NCBI GenBank assembly: GCA_036346395.1
Contig: CM070601.1
Span: 17,109,763 to 17,173,762 of the forward strand
Length of the DNA: 64,000 nucleotides
Origin: Hsuehochloa calcarea
Taxonomy: Eukaryota; Streptophyta; Magnoliopsida; Poales; Poaceae
Reading direction: 5' to 3'
Below the pieces are notes generated by a model. That model was given only the letters and a program-made list of their open reading frames with translations, had not been told where the DNA came from and made no database searches. Below are positions 11,796 through 22,910 of this stretch, piece after piece (positions within the stretch are counted from its first letter, which is position 1; each line of letters starts with the position of its first letter). The position numbers and the translations under genes were made by a program.

Positions 11796-12636
11796 ATACT
11801 TGTTTTCTTCGAATACCTTGAGTACTCGAGTCTGGTTGGCCAGCGGTATGACCGGCGGGTATACAGCGGTACGACCGGTTTTACAGAGTGACCTCGAGTT
11901 GTTTTTTCGAAAGCTGGATTTTAAGGTCGTGGATGATCTGATTCGTGTTTATTGATAGATGTGAGTCTGATATGCGTGTGTGAACTGATATTGGTTAAGT
12001 TAGAGAACTTATGCCAGAAAAATGTTATTTGATCTTTGCATGTGTAGGTTGAGCGTGGAGACGGTCATGGTCAATGACGAGGAAGACCGGAACTAGGAGG
12101 GGGGAAGTTCAAGGTTCAGGTGGTCGTGGATGTCACGGGGTGATCGTGCTCACGCTAGGGCACATGGATATCAAAGGTGAATGCATGATGGTCGAACCTA
12201 CAAGAGGTGTTGTCCTGGAGGCTTCGACGCGTGAAGAGTTATGGAAGACATTCATAACTAGAAGGTTTAGAGATATTAGAAAATCCGAGATTTGAGGGGT
12301 TTTCGGTCCCCTGATTTTCGAACGAGATAGGATTATGTGTTTGTGTTGATAAGGACACAATTTAGAGTCCTAGCATATAAAGGCCGAAGAGGTTAAGAGT
12401 AACACGGGGGTTTGGAGAGGCTTTTTGCGGCGACTTTCAGCAGAGAGTTTTTCAGTGTTTTCGTTTAGGGGTTGAGGGGTGACGTGAGAGCACTTTGTAG
12501 CCACATACCATATTTGAGAAATAACAAATCAGATCTATTCCAAGAAAGATTGGTCATCGCCGGCGGCTTGTTCTTCTGTCTTCGACCAGCTCTCGTGGTG
12601 TTCTGTCTTCGACCAGTGCTTGTGTTGATATGTCTT

Positions 12637-14257
12637 TGAAGGACCGAAATGGCAACAGAGGGGGGGGTGAATGGTGTCTTAAAAATTAAGATCCTCTCCT
12701 CTCAAGTGTTCACACAGCAATCCAAAACCCTCTGATAAACAAAAGACGTGAAGTGAATCAAATCCAAAGAGTTAAACAAAAACTGGGCGGTTCTGTCAGA
12801 TATCGGAAGTTCCGATTATACCGGGTAGTTCCGCACTGCGGTAGTTCCGGTCTTCCAGTGCGGAAGTTCCGCAAGCGGTAGTTCCGCCGTGTAAATAGAG
12901 GAAGTTCCGATTGTCCCAGACAGAGGAACAGAACGAACTGAAATTTTCCAAAAATCCGAAGTACTCACAAATTGCTACTCTTCTCGGGTCAAGTTTCACA
13001 GGACATCATCCTAAACAACACCTTGACCTCATTGAGAAGAAATCGCAGACAAAGATCCATTAATCAAAGCAAAATCGGATTTCTTGAATATTTGGCAAGA
13101 GAGATCAAAAACCAAAATTCACAAGATTCTTAGATTCTTGGCTTATGAAACTTTGAAGATATGTTAGCAATATCCATAAGATTCTAGATATCAAGTTTCA
13201 TGCCATCTCACAAGAGAAATCAAGAGTTTTACCAAAACCCTAGATATTCAACACAAGAACAGAGAGAAGAAAAGAGGCATACTCAAAGAAACAAACATCA
13301 GAGATTTCATTTCTCGGAATCAAAGATTACAGAGGCAAACATAGAGGAATGATTACAAGAAATTCAGTTCATCCTCTCCATCTCAACAACTAAAGCCACA
13401 AAGCAAAACAACCTCTCCAAAGGCTCTTTAGAAAAAGCTAACCCTAATGCTCTCTTCAAAAGTCACCAAAACAACCAGGGGTTCACCTCTATTTATAGCC
13501 CTTGGCTAATGGGTCTCCAACCCGTTACGCCGGCTAAACCCTAACGGATCCCGCTTCTACTTGTGCCGCCTTGCGAAATTACCCTTTCGCCCCTCGTGCA
13601 CCTTCTGGAAGGTCCCGCAATCCTTGTTGTCCACGACTCGCAACCGCCTCGAGTGCACGCCGTCTTCGACACACCTTGACCGTTCTGACCTCAACGCCGC
13701 CTGCGTCTAGTCCGGTCTCCACGTGTCTCGCCACGACTCCACCTCGATGCCCTGCAACCATCACAGACAAGAAACACATCACATAGCATTGCTCGAGATA
13801 ATAGAATCATCATTTGCATTTAACTCAAACTCATACACAACTCAAAATCAAAACTATGCACTCTCTGCACAGTTCTGCGCACAAACGGAAGTTCCGATTT
13901 CTCCAAGGCGGAAGTTCCGAAGATCGGTACTTCCGCATACCCAGGGCGGAAGCTCCGCACAATACCGAATCACAACACGCTGCTCAGGTCAATCGAAAGT
14001 TTCGCTTTCCGGTCGGAAGTTCCGATGATCGTTCCGCATTCAGGCGAAGTTCGCACAAAAAACACAACTCACTGCTTAGGATAATCGAAAGTTCCGCTTT
14101 CCCAGGGCGGAAGTTCCGATGATCGGTACTTCCGCATACCCAGGGCGGAAGCTCCGCACAGAACAGAAACAAAGCAGCAGTGAACCAAATCACAAACTTG
14201 TCAACAAGTGTCAAATACTCATCACTCACTTGGGGACACCTCTCACATGGTCTCTCA
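12637..14257 (-). mobile_element. Solo LTR (1621 bp), reverse orientation, perfect 5-bp TSD
   Basis: Begins TGAAGGACCGAAATGG and ends GGTCTCTCA on the plus strand, with GTCTT on both sides (12632-12636 and 14258-14262). The reverse strand gives the LTR reading direction: a TATA box CTATAAATAG at 13489-13498 and a 3' end with a C-run (CACCCCCCCCTCTGTTGCC), as in Sirevirus-type copia LTRs. Two clusters of the motif CGGAAGTTCCG lie at about 12804-12908 and 13886-14118. No coding region. It sits inside the outer solo LTR, giving three nested levels. Confidence 0.9.
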
Positions 14258-15240
14258 GTCTTCGACTAGTCCATGTGTTAATCGGTTTTCGACTTGTTCT
14301 TGTCCATCATCTTCGATCTGCTTTTGTTCTTTGCAGTGCGTGAATTTCCCGAGCCGGAGAGTGGAAGAAATCTGATAGTCGAATCATTTCGACTAGGTGA
14401 TGCAACTTCTTCGACCAGATCGACTTTGCCTTCTTCGATCACGTGCTGTGCTGTTCACCCGGTTGTCGACAATAGCTGTGACTGGCTAAACAAATCAGAG
14501 TTGTTTCGACCACTACGACTAGGTGACAAACTCGTACGAGTATGTTGTATTTGGTTACCAGTTGAATTCATAGCAGATACTCTTCGGTAAGTCGAAAAAA
14601 GGCACTACAACCATTCACCTCCCTCTGATTGTCGTATCCGATCCTACATATTCAAACACCAACATATATTCATTGGTCGGCTGTTAAATGAATTCTATGC
14701 TATCTCACGGAAATTGCTCATCTTGGCTTGATTCTTAGGCGATCTACTTCGTCACTACTGAGCGATTTCTCTGATGCAGATTGGGCCGGGTGCTCTGATG
14801 GCAGACGAAGCACGAGGGGCTATGCCATATTTCTTGGCTCCAAACTTCTTTCTTGGAGTTCAAAGAAACAACCATTTGTTTCTCGTTCCAACATTGAAGC
14901 AGAATACAAATCAATCGCTAATACTACCACTGAACTTATGTGGATTCAAGATTATTTGGGGAACTTGGCATTTTCTTGCCCAGAGCACCGAGTTTGTGGT
15001 GTGGCAAACTTGGCGCAACCTATCTCACCGATAATGTCGTGTTTCATGCTTGAACCAAGCATGTTGAGATTGATTATCATTTTGTTCGAGAACAAGTATC
15101 TCACAAGGCTCTTGATATTAAGTTCATTTCATCCAAAGACCAGCTTGCTGATACTCTGACAAAAGCACTTCCATTTCAGTCGTTTGGTAGGATCATAAAC
15201 AATCTGAACATGGCTGCGCTCAGTCCAGATTGAGAGGGGA

Positions 15241-15558
15241 TGTTATAAATATTGTTCTGATTGTGTTCTCTCTATTCGAGATATAATTCAGTTTGTATTC
15301 TCAACATACTTGCGATCGAGTTCTGAAGAGACTTGAGATAGAGATAGAGTTCTGAAGTCGCAGCATGATTCAGTTACAGCATATGTTGTTGTCGGGAGAA
15401 CTATAGTGTATCATTGTCGGTAACGTAGAACCCGATATAGACTCTGTTTCTCCTGTGAATCAAAACCGAACTGTTTTGTTCAAACTTGTAATCTGTAAAT
15501 CCATTCTATATAAATACACAATACAACCAATCAGGTTCTCCGGCAAACAGTTTTAACA
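15241..15558 (+). mobile_element. 3' LTR (318 bp) of the copia remnant
   Basis: Starts TGTTATAAATATTG directly after the purine tract and ends TTTTAACA, giving the short inverted ends TGTTA/TAACA. A TATA-like CTATATAAAT lies at 15506-15515 near its 3' end. Its last base is only 11 bases from the stop codon of the glucanase gene on the other strand, so it occupies that gene's 3' UTR position. Confidence 0.85.
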
Positions 15559-15569
15559 CTGTCTAGTGT

Positions 15570-18500
15570 CTAGTAGGAGGAGCCGGCCGCGAAGTCGACG
15601 TGGTAGACCTCGCTCATGTCGGGCTGGAAGAGGCCGAAGTGCTGCTCCACGCCCACGGACTTCTGGTTCTCGTTGAACATGGCGAACAGGTACGTCTCCA
15701 CCGCCTTCTCGGGCCGCCGCGGCGTGCCGCCGCCGACGTGCCGCACCACGTTGTTGTTGTAGGCCGCCGCGTTCTCCACGCTGGCCCCCGGCTTGTCGCC
15801 GCCCGACGGCCACCCAGTCTCCGCCACCACCAGCTCCAGCCCCTGCGTCCCGGTCTTCTCCACCGCCGCGTGCGCCGCGTCCACGATCGCGTCGAACATG
15901 TTCGTGTACACCAGCCCGGCGTCTGTCACCGCCGCCGACGCGCCGGACTCGGCCAGGAGCGCGTACCCGAGCTGCACCTTATCCGCGTTATCCACGTACG
16001 CGAAGAACGGGTACACGTTCACCAGCAGCGGCGCGTTCTTCGAGGCCAGGTAGGCGACGATCGGCGCCATCACCGGCGCGGCAGCCTCGGAGAACGCGCC
16101 ATGCGACGGCGGGTACGAGGCGCCGAGCACGGTCGTGGCCACGGCCGTCGTGACCGGGACGCTGATCCCCGCAGCCTTGAGCGCGGACTCGAGGTTCTGC
16201 ATGGCCGGGAGGACACGGGCGGCGTCCGCGCCCGGGATGACCTCGTTGCCGGCGTTGATGTACCGGAAGCGGACGGCGCCGGCGAAGGGCTGGACGTAGG
16301 AGGCGACCCAGGAGGCGGCGAAGGACGCGTCGGAGGCGAGGCGGGCGAGGTCCTCGTTGAACGTACCAAGGACGACGCCGATGCCGGAGTTGCGGAGCGC
16401 GGCGAGGACGGCCGTGTCCGGGTGGAAGAGGCGGACGTAGCTGATGTTCCTGGCTTTGTACATGGAGATGACCTGGTCCGGCGACGGCAGGTTGTTGCCG
16501 AGCATGCCATAGTTAACACCAATGCCGCCTTCAGCTCCTGCATTTGCACATGCAATAGTTAAAAGTATGTTTTTTTTGGTAAGGATTGAAGTTCTAATGC
16601 CAGTTTTATGAATTCGAGATCATATACATCCATAATGGTTTGAATACCTGTACACTTGAAAAAATTCTGGGAAAAAATCATAGTTGTACAACATGTTAGA
16701 ACCTCGGTTTCAATTTTTTGGCTAACACCTATAGGTTACCTACCCTTTGACGTTCTTCATTTCATAATGCGTTTATCTAAATGTGAAATCAAATGATTAA
16801 TGTGGAGTCCGCCCGCGCTCGAGTCGCCCGGGATGTCTACTGTAGCTGATTTCACTAATTGAAATCGAGGGAGATAAGCACCCTCTAAAAAAAAAAAATT
16901 GATTAATGTGGAGTTGAACAAAATTAATAGTGGCATTAGTGTCATGTTCCAGATGTATTATCCAACAGTTGGTGGTAGGTTACTTGTGACTTGTTCACAC
17001 AAACTAAGATCCTAGATTAGTGAAGGGAGTGGTTCTAGCCAACAAATCTACAGGAAAAGAATTGTATGTACAAAATTCTAAGTTAATTCCGTGCACAACT
17101 CCACATCGCCTAACGTTTTTCTACCTAGGACTTGAAATGGCTAACTCCATCATCCATACAGCTTTAGGTAAGTATGCAATGAGTATACTTTTTCAACTTG
17201 GTTTCAAGGTGCAAGCAATAACTGTCAATGTCGCAGTTGAAGTCAAAGATATGCTTGCGAAAAAGAATAACACAACTTGTTCTTAAGGTCCAAATTAAGT
17301 CCAAACATTTCGCTTTCAGCAAGAAATATACACACAAAAAACTTAAAATGGAGTTACGTTTTTCTTTTGCAATTGTAGTTTACTACGTTGTGTAGCGTAG
17401 TGGATGTGTGCGCGCATATGGCCAAATAGTCTTATCTTGGTTGGTAGCATCTCTAACCCTGCCTAATTTTAGAGTTGGTTCATCAAAGCATAAGGATAAG
17501 ATACATAATGATGCATGGGAATTAAGTTGTCAGCAAGGACTATAAATCCTCTTGCCTCTTGTGGTTCTCTGACACGGGCAAACATAGGAAAATCTTAAGG
17601 GAAAAAAAGGCTATCCATTTCTGTGACAGTGTGTTCCTGTCATATTCAGATGACATCAACAGGTAATTAAATGGATTTAAACATCAATGCAAAAGGCTTG
17701 CCTTTTGATTTCGTCACGCAAAAATACTATCATCAGAATACTATATTTTGGTTGAGATGTAACATCTAATAAATAATGACAAAAAATATATATTTAAAAA
17801 TCTTTAGGTAGGCTTGGCCAAACTTTTACTCGCTCTATTGGCCGACATGAAGTGCAGTGAAAGATAAGAGTTGGTCTAAGAACAAATCATAGACCCAGTG
17901 CACGCACTAGGTACAATTATCTTGCTGCATCATATCAAATATAAATTGTACTTGTAATTTGCAGTGTCTGTGCAACACAGGAGTTTATTACCAAAGTTTT
18001 GTCCAATGAGATAAAGGGGTAATTAAATTTCTGAAAATTCATGAAGAAAAATACAGCAACAGAGAACAAGAATGCATAATGAAACCAATCATACAATGCT
18101 TCCCCACCAGGATTATTTTTCTAAGAAACCCAACCAAGAACACAAAGAATAAGCCTAGCAACCACCTCTACGGATCTCTACCTACAAGGCTACAACCAGA
18201 AGGGATAAATAATAGAAGCAACCAATTGGCGCCATCTTTATCCTAAAGGATCCCCTCCCAAAACAAAAATGTTTTTTCCTGATGAGAGTGCAAACTCGAA
18301 TCAAGGAACAAGACATTAAGGGAAAGAAAACCAACCTAGACATTCAGGGATAAGTGATGGACAAAATGGCAATGATAATTAAGAAGGATCAAGAACAAAT
18401 TGGGACAGACATGGCCGAAAAAAGAAAGACGCGCGCGTCACATGCAAACTGAAGACAACAGAAGATATACAGTACAGGTCAACTGATCATCGACTGAACT

Positions 18501-18734
18501 CCACGTACGGAGAGTGAAGAAAACAGAAGAATTAAATTACTGGCAAGATATATATGCATCATGAACTGACGAAATTAAACAAAAGAAATTAAAGTACAGG
18601 TGAACTGATCGTCGATTGAACTCACCAGGCAAGGACGACGAGAAGAGCAAGAAGCTGCAGGCAATAATCCACGGCGAAATCATCCCCACCATACCAGCGG
18701 CAGCAGCAGACATCCTCGCACAACCACAAGCCAT
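15570..18734 (-). CDS. Glucan endo-1,3-beta-glucosidase (glycoside hydrolase family 17), two exons
   Basis: Secreted enzyme that hydrolyses internal bonds of (1,3)-beta-glucans such as callose and fungal wall glucan; many relatives are PR-2 defence proteins. Exon 1 is 18626-18734 and exon 2 is 15570-16537. The intron (16538-18625, 2088 bp) has GTGAGT at the donor and TGCAG at the acceptor. The join gives 358 codons plus TAG. Exon 1 encodes a signal peptide with the hydrophobic core WIIACSFLLF. The mature start reads EGGIGVNYGMLGNNLPSP, typical of the family. The proton-donor Glu is about residue 135 (INAGNEV) and the nucleophile Glu about residue 276 (VVAETGWPSGG). There is no C-terminal X8 or GPI extension. 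The start was chosen because the upstream frame has no signal peptide and MACGC opens one. No key residue is missing; likely functional. Confidence 0.93.
16794..16914 (+). mobile_element. SINE-like insertion in the glucanase intron
   Basis: A perfect 15-bp target-site duplication TGATTAATGTGGAGT occurs at 16794-16808 and 16900-16914. Between them lies a 91-bp body with a run of twelve As near its end (about 16887-16898). The body contains GCTCGAGTCGC, similar to a tRNA-type B box, near its start, and no A box, so it is probably a 5'-truncated tRNA-derived SINE. It lies antisense to the glucanase gene. Family not recognised. Confidence 0.8.
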
Positions 18735-19014
18735 CGGCCCTTCAGAGATCTCCCTCTCTCTCCTCTCTCTGAACTCTCTCCTCCGCCCTCTCTGAAGCCT
18801 GAAATCTGCACCCGCCTCTTCTCCTCTTCTTATGGCGCTTGCTCTCTTTATTATAAGGCAACGGGAGTGCAACTGCTCAGTTAGATACGTGCGAGGGTGG
18901 CCTAGTGGGCGGTATGTCCAATATCAAATGGGAAGGCACCAAATCGCATGACTCGGCTAAACATTTTGCGTTCATGCATGCCTGCGTCTTCTGCGCATGC
19001 ATGCATGCATGCGC
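18735..19014 (-). promoter_or_regulatory. Putative leader and proximal promoter of the glucanase gene
   Basis: Reading leftwards into the gene, a TATA-like TTATAATAAAG lies at 18846-18858, about 115 bases before the ATG. It is followed by a GA-rich leader (CT-rich on the plus strand, 18740-18800). Further upstream are CATGCATG (RY-type) motifs at 18972-18982 and a longer run GCATGCATGCATGCATGC at 18995-19014. RY motifs can bind B3-domain seed regulators, but regulation here is inference only. Confidence 0.4.
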
Positions 19015-19519
19015 TGCGGTTAGATTTCAGATGACCAAATAGACGGTCTACTCGTCGCACGTCCGTCTGACAGTGAAAGGGACACGTGGAATCGATCAAC
19101 GGCCCCGATGGTCTGGCTCGTTGGTACTTGGCTGCTTTCTTTGACCGTGTCTTAATATCGGCTATTAATCAGATGGCGATTAATGGTGGCAAATTAGGAG
19201 CAGTGATGATTCGAGTGGCTAGGAATAGTCGCATGGATCTCTGGTTGTATCTGGGGGTATCTGGAGAGAAATCTTTGTTAATTGGTACTTGTATTGGGCG
19301 TAGCGAAATCGATTTGACCATCTGACACCGCAGCAGCTCGATTTTGCTCCCGCGCACGAGTTGAACTCCATGTAAATCCACATGCAGCATGAAATGTCGT
19401 AATAACCTTGTCTGTTTCATGACAAGTCTTACAGAGTCTCTCTCTCCTTGCTGAGTCAACGACACCGAGTAACCCGTCTGTTCATATCAAGTCCTTAATT
19501 AGATTCGTACCGGTAGACT

Positions 19520-19690
19520 CACTACTACAAAACAAACTATACTGATCGTCATATGCGGTTTCGAAAATTATCAGTGTTATAATTATCACAGACGGTTTTA
19601 CAAGCGTGACATTCTATGTTACTAGAGATAGTTATTATTAAAAACTATCTGTGATGACGATTTTAAATTGTTTATAATATTTTTAAAAAA
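19520..19690 (+). mobile_element. CACTA terminus with sub-terminal repeats
   Basis: CACTACTACAAAACAAAC starts at 19520, followed within 170 bp by CACAGACGGTTTT and AACTATCTGTGATG repeats. No matching right end was found nearby, so this is a fragment or the left end of a larger broken element that includes the next one. Confidence 0.75.
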
Positions 19691-20365
19691 ATAGTGACCG
19701 GTACTTCTTCCGCACCTTTTGCTAAATTTTGGAACACCATCGTACGTGATGCGTATACTGAGTCAAGTTCATGGAATTGACTTGTCCAGCACACATGTTG
19801 GTATCTTAATTAGATGTTCATTTGTACTTGTAAGTGTTAATCTCTCATGCAAAGCGATTTTAACCACAAATACGTATGCAAGATGTCACGTACGCGATTC
19901 CGTTGAATAATCACCTCCTACTGATGACGATGCATGGGCTAAAAAACCACAAATTGGTGTCAGGTGTGAACTCTCGAAAAAAAACACTGCAGGTTTGTAC
20001 ATATAATTGTTAGAATCGTTTTTCAAATACCAAAGATGGTGCAAGCATGTACCACAGAAATGATTCTTACACAAAGGCAAAACACAAAATGATGGCTTCC
20101 AACGAAAACACGCACGAGATAGAGGTCAATGCACGCCACAGGCCTATAATTCCATCCGCATCGATGTATCGTAGCACCACGTATTGCCCTGATTTGGATT
20201 AGGTGCAACGCAATCTAACAACCCGGACTACATTTGCTTCACGCTAAATTAACCTCACAGAAAGCTTTGCTTTGTGCCTTTGTCAGTTGTTTGTCATTCT
20301 CAATCACCGTACGTCTAGAAACTCTAATCAAACGAGCACGAGCATGCATGCAAAGCAAATCCACC
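19691..20365. other. No gene seen
   Basis: AT-rich, with no domain-bearing frame, between two CACTA termini. Confidence 0.5.
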
Positions 20366-22910
20366 CACTACTACAAAAAGGTTAATACTGTACGGCTCAT
20401 CAGAGACGGTTGATCAAAATTGTCTGTATTAAATACAATCACAGACGGTTTTAATTTAGCGACCGTCTGTACTACTGACTGCGCTAAAAACTGTCTGTGA
20501 ATAAGTAATATCATAGACGGTTCGTGTTGAAAATCGTCTGTGTAGTATCACAGACGGTTTTGAATAAGAACCGTCTATGATACTACTAAATTCACATATG
20601 GTTATTTATTGGAACCATATGTAATTAGAAATAAATGATTAGCCGATTCTGACCACTCCTGATCAGGCCAGATTGATCTTTTAAAGTGGTCGAATTAAAA
20701 CCAATTTCTCCAACAGAAGAAAGCAGAAGATATGTTATCTGGTAGGCACCTTGTTCTATATCATGTGTAATTTCACTGTCTTGACGTGTAACTTCCGATC
20801 AACAGAAGAATGCAGAAGTACTTCACATGAATGATCGATCAGAAATTACACATCATAGATAGTGAAGTGCTTACCTGATCGTAGAGATATGATCTTCTAC
20901 CAATTTCTTGAAGACTTCAAATGCATAGACCAAAGTGACTTTCCGACCACCTAAATTGATTAGTCGATTGATCATCCATGGATTTTGTTCTTTCCATGCA
21001 CGATGGTCGAAAAGTCAATTTGTTCCGTGAATTTGTCTTACTAGCTAGCTAGAAGGGTAGGGATTGAGATGAGAACTTTAAGAATAAATAGAAGTGAGAA
21101 AATGTAGAAAGTTTGTGAGTGATTTTTTCTTAGTTCTGCGCGCCCTTTTGATGGTTATTTATAGGCTTAACAACTTATGACAAGATTAAATTAACGAATA
21201 AAGATAGAAGTTCGATGGATAGGATTTATTAGAATCTGCTCCTAATAAATCGTTGGTAACCAAAGCATCTCCATCTTTTCAAAAATTGTTTATCATAAAT
21301 ATGGTTGACACTCCTTTTCCTATGTTTTCAACTGAAGCTGGAGGGCTCATCACAGACGGTTTTTAATAAGAATTGTCTATGATTACATAATTCATAGATG
21401 ATTTTTAAATATATCCATTTGTGATAATTCAATCTTTCAGCTCCCGTGAAATGCATCTCTTCGTTTTGCGCGCCGACGTTACGATGTGTCTCTTCGACAT
21501 TTTAGAAGAATGGTCATCGCGTGCCATGGTGAGCACGCATGGTATTGGTGAGCACGCGGAGCATGACGACGAGGACCAAGGCGAGGAGGTCGGTGATCGT
21601 CGTTGCTTTTCCTCATGATGTCGTCGTCCACATCGTCGTCCTCGTGGCCGCGAGCTCTCCTCAGCCCATTGCTGACCTCTGCAGCGTACGAGCCACATAC
21701 GTATTCTGTTCTTTTGTTTTTGGTAGGTTTGAAGGAGTCAATATTTTATTTGGTTTTTGTTCAGAGTCAGTTTCTGAAGATAACTACAGCGTATCATATC
21801 CTAGTTAATTATCGAAAAGCTTCAGGTGTTCATTTCGGGTTCAGGTTCCGATAGAGAACCTGATTGTAATTCCTCTGAAAATCTATAAAAGGGAGAAAAA
21901 CCAAAAAGTTGTATCAGTTGATATGACGCAAAATAATCTCGTGTTGATTTCGTTTTGTATCCAATATCCAGTTCTGAACTGAATTTGACTAGCAACAACG
22001 ACTTTAATTTGACCTTTTAATTTTATCTTACGGAGTAATTCTTATATTAAGATTATGTCATCTTGAATTTTATAGTTGTAAGGCCATGTACAAGGCGTCT
22101 AAGGAGCGCACTGTGGGAAAGCGCGTGGCGCTGGAGCGGGAGGATGCGATGAAGTGGAAGGACAACGAGCAATACCTCGCCGTCTTCAACCACCTGGCCG
22201 GCGCCAGCAACCCAGAGGCCTGCTTCATCGTCGGCCTTGCGCTTGTCTTCGTGCCCCAAGACATGCAGCGCGACCTCGTGTTCCTTGAACGGGGCGGTCG
22301 TCGCCGGCCACAAGGCCGCAGCCTACGTGCTCGGACTCCTCCTTTACACAACCGGCGAGACGCGCGACGTTGGAAAGCACTACATTAACCAGGTCGAGGG
22401 AGAGCCAGCCGGCGGCGGGTGTGAGACGGCCAAGAGGACCAACCGGGAGTACAGGCGGTGCCGGAGGCTCACTGTGGACATGGTCTAGGAGGCAGCGTGG
22501 AAGAAGATGGCCGGGCCACTGGGCCGGGTGTGGGCGCTGTCGGAGGACGACCACCCGTGCACGAGCACCAACTGCGGCGTGATGGAAGGGTAGGACGACT
22601 ACGTCGTCTTCTGCAGCGATGACTGCATGATTAGGCATGAGTATGCCAAGTTCTTTGAAGAGGTGTTGAACTACTTGCCATAAAATTATCGGGTTTAGTA
22701 TAGTTTTAGCAAATATTAATATATAATTATTTAATAATATGTGAATGTGTCATATGTACTTCTGAATTTGCATTTATGTATGAATATTATCACAAACGAT
22801 TCTATTATGGATCCATCTGTGATGTGAGACCATATCACAAATGGTTCTATAATAGAACCGTTTGTGGTAAGTATCACTGACGGTTTCATAATAGATCCGT
22901 CTGTGATATC
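20366..22910 (+). mobile_element. CACTA-like element carrying a gene fragment
   Basis: The left end CACTACTACAAAAAGG starts at 20366. Sub-terminal repeats of the CACAGACGGTTYT / AACCGTCTGTGA type fill 20390-20625, recur at 21350-21420, and again at 22785-22905 (ACGGTTTCATAATAGATCCGTCTGTGATA). Between the last two blocks lies a broken F-box-like gene copy. No right terminal CACTA repeat is visible after 22905, so the right boundary is approximate. Gene capture between CACTA ends is well known in grasses; that this is such a case is inferred from the order of parts. Confidence 0.6.
21562..22683 (+). pseudogene. Broken F-box-like protein gene copy with C-terminal Cys motif
   Basis: Piece one (about 21562-21700) translates to an F-box-like stretch (FPHDVVVHIVV, then SSPQPIADLCSVRAT). 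After an intron-like gap of about 380 bp, piece two (22085-22683) continues with KERTVGKRVALER, SNPEACFIVGLALVF, and after a frameshift near 22290, GHKAAAYVLGLLLY and a C-terminal FCSDDC...HEYAKFFEEV block ending in TAA at 22681-22683. Two in-frame TAG codons (near 22486 and 22591) replace what are probably sense codons. The arrangement F-box, Sel1-like middle, Cys-rich tail matches a grass F-box family; the identification is from pattern memory. Not functional. Confidence 0.6.

Larger units (their letters stand above)
11264..14648 (+). mobile_element. Solo LTR nested in the copia remnant, itself interrupted
   Basis: Begins TGTTAGATTAGG and ends CCGATCCTACA, the TG...CA form of an LTR, flanked by TATTA (11259-11263) and TATTC (14649-14653), a near-perfect 5-bp target-site duplication. 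A TATA-like ATATAAAGG lies at 12375-12383. The 3' end (ACCTCCCTCTG... then GATCCTACA) resembles copia LTR ends elsewhere in this window. Without the inner solo LTR and its duplicated target site it is about 1.76 kb. No internal coding region is present, so it is read as a solo LTR left by recombination. Confidence 0.75.
10411..15240 (+). pseudogene. Ty1/copia reverse transcriptase-RNase H remnant, split by an insertion
   Basis: Part one (10411-11263) starts in the reverse transcriptase (NRKWVFKPKKKADG), has LDKSQYGLKQAPRAWF and the catalytic YVDD (LIYVDDIIII), and a TAG stop after LLH. Part two (14654-15240) carries the end of RT and RNase H (DFSDADWAGCSDGRRSTRGY, then a frame change near 14990). 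Removing 11264-14648 and one copy of the 5-bp target site restores the frame across the join (CQFI followed by QTPTYIHWSAVK), showing that a single coding sequence was interrupted. The 5' half (gag, protease, integrase) is absent. A purine tract (GAGAGGGGA) precedes the 3' LTR at 15241. Confidence 0.88.

Noticed and set aside
15600..16562. A 320-codon plus-strand open frame
   Set aside because: It is the antisense shadow of the GC-rich GH17 exon; composition is Arg/His/Val-rich with no domain.
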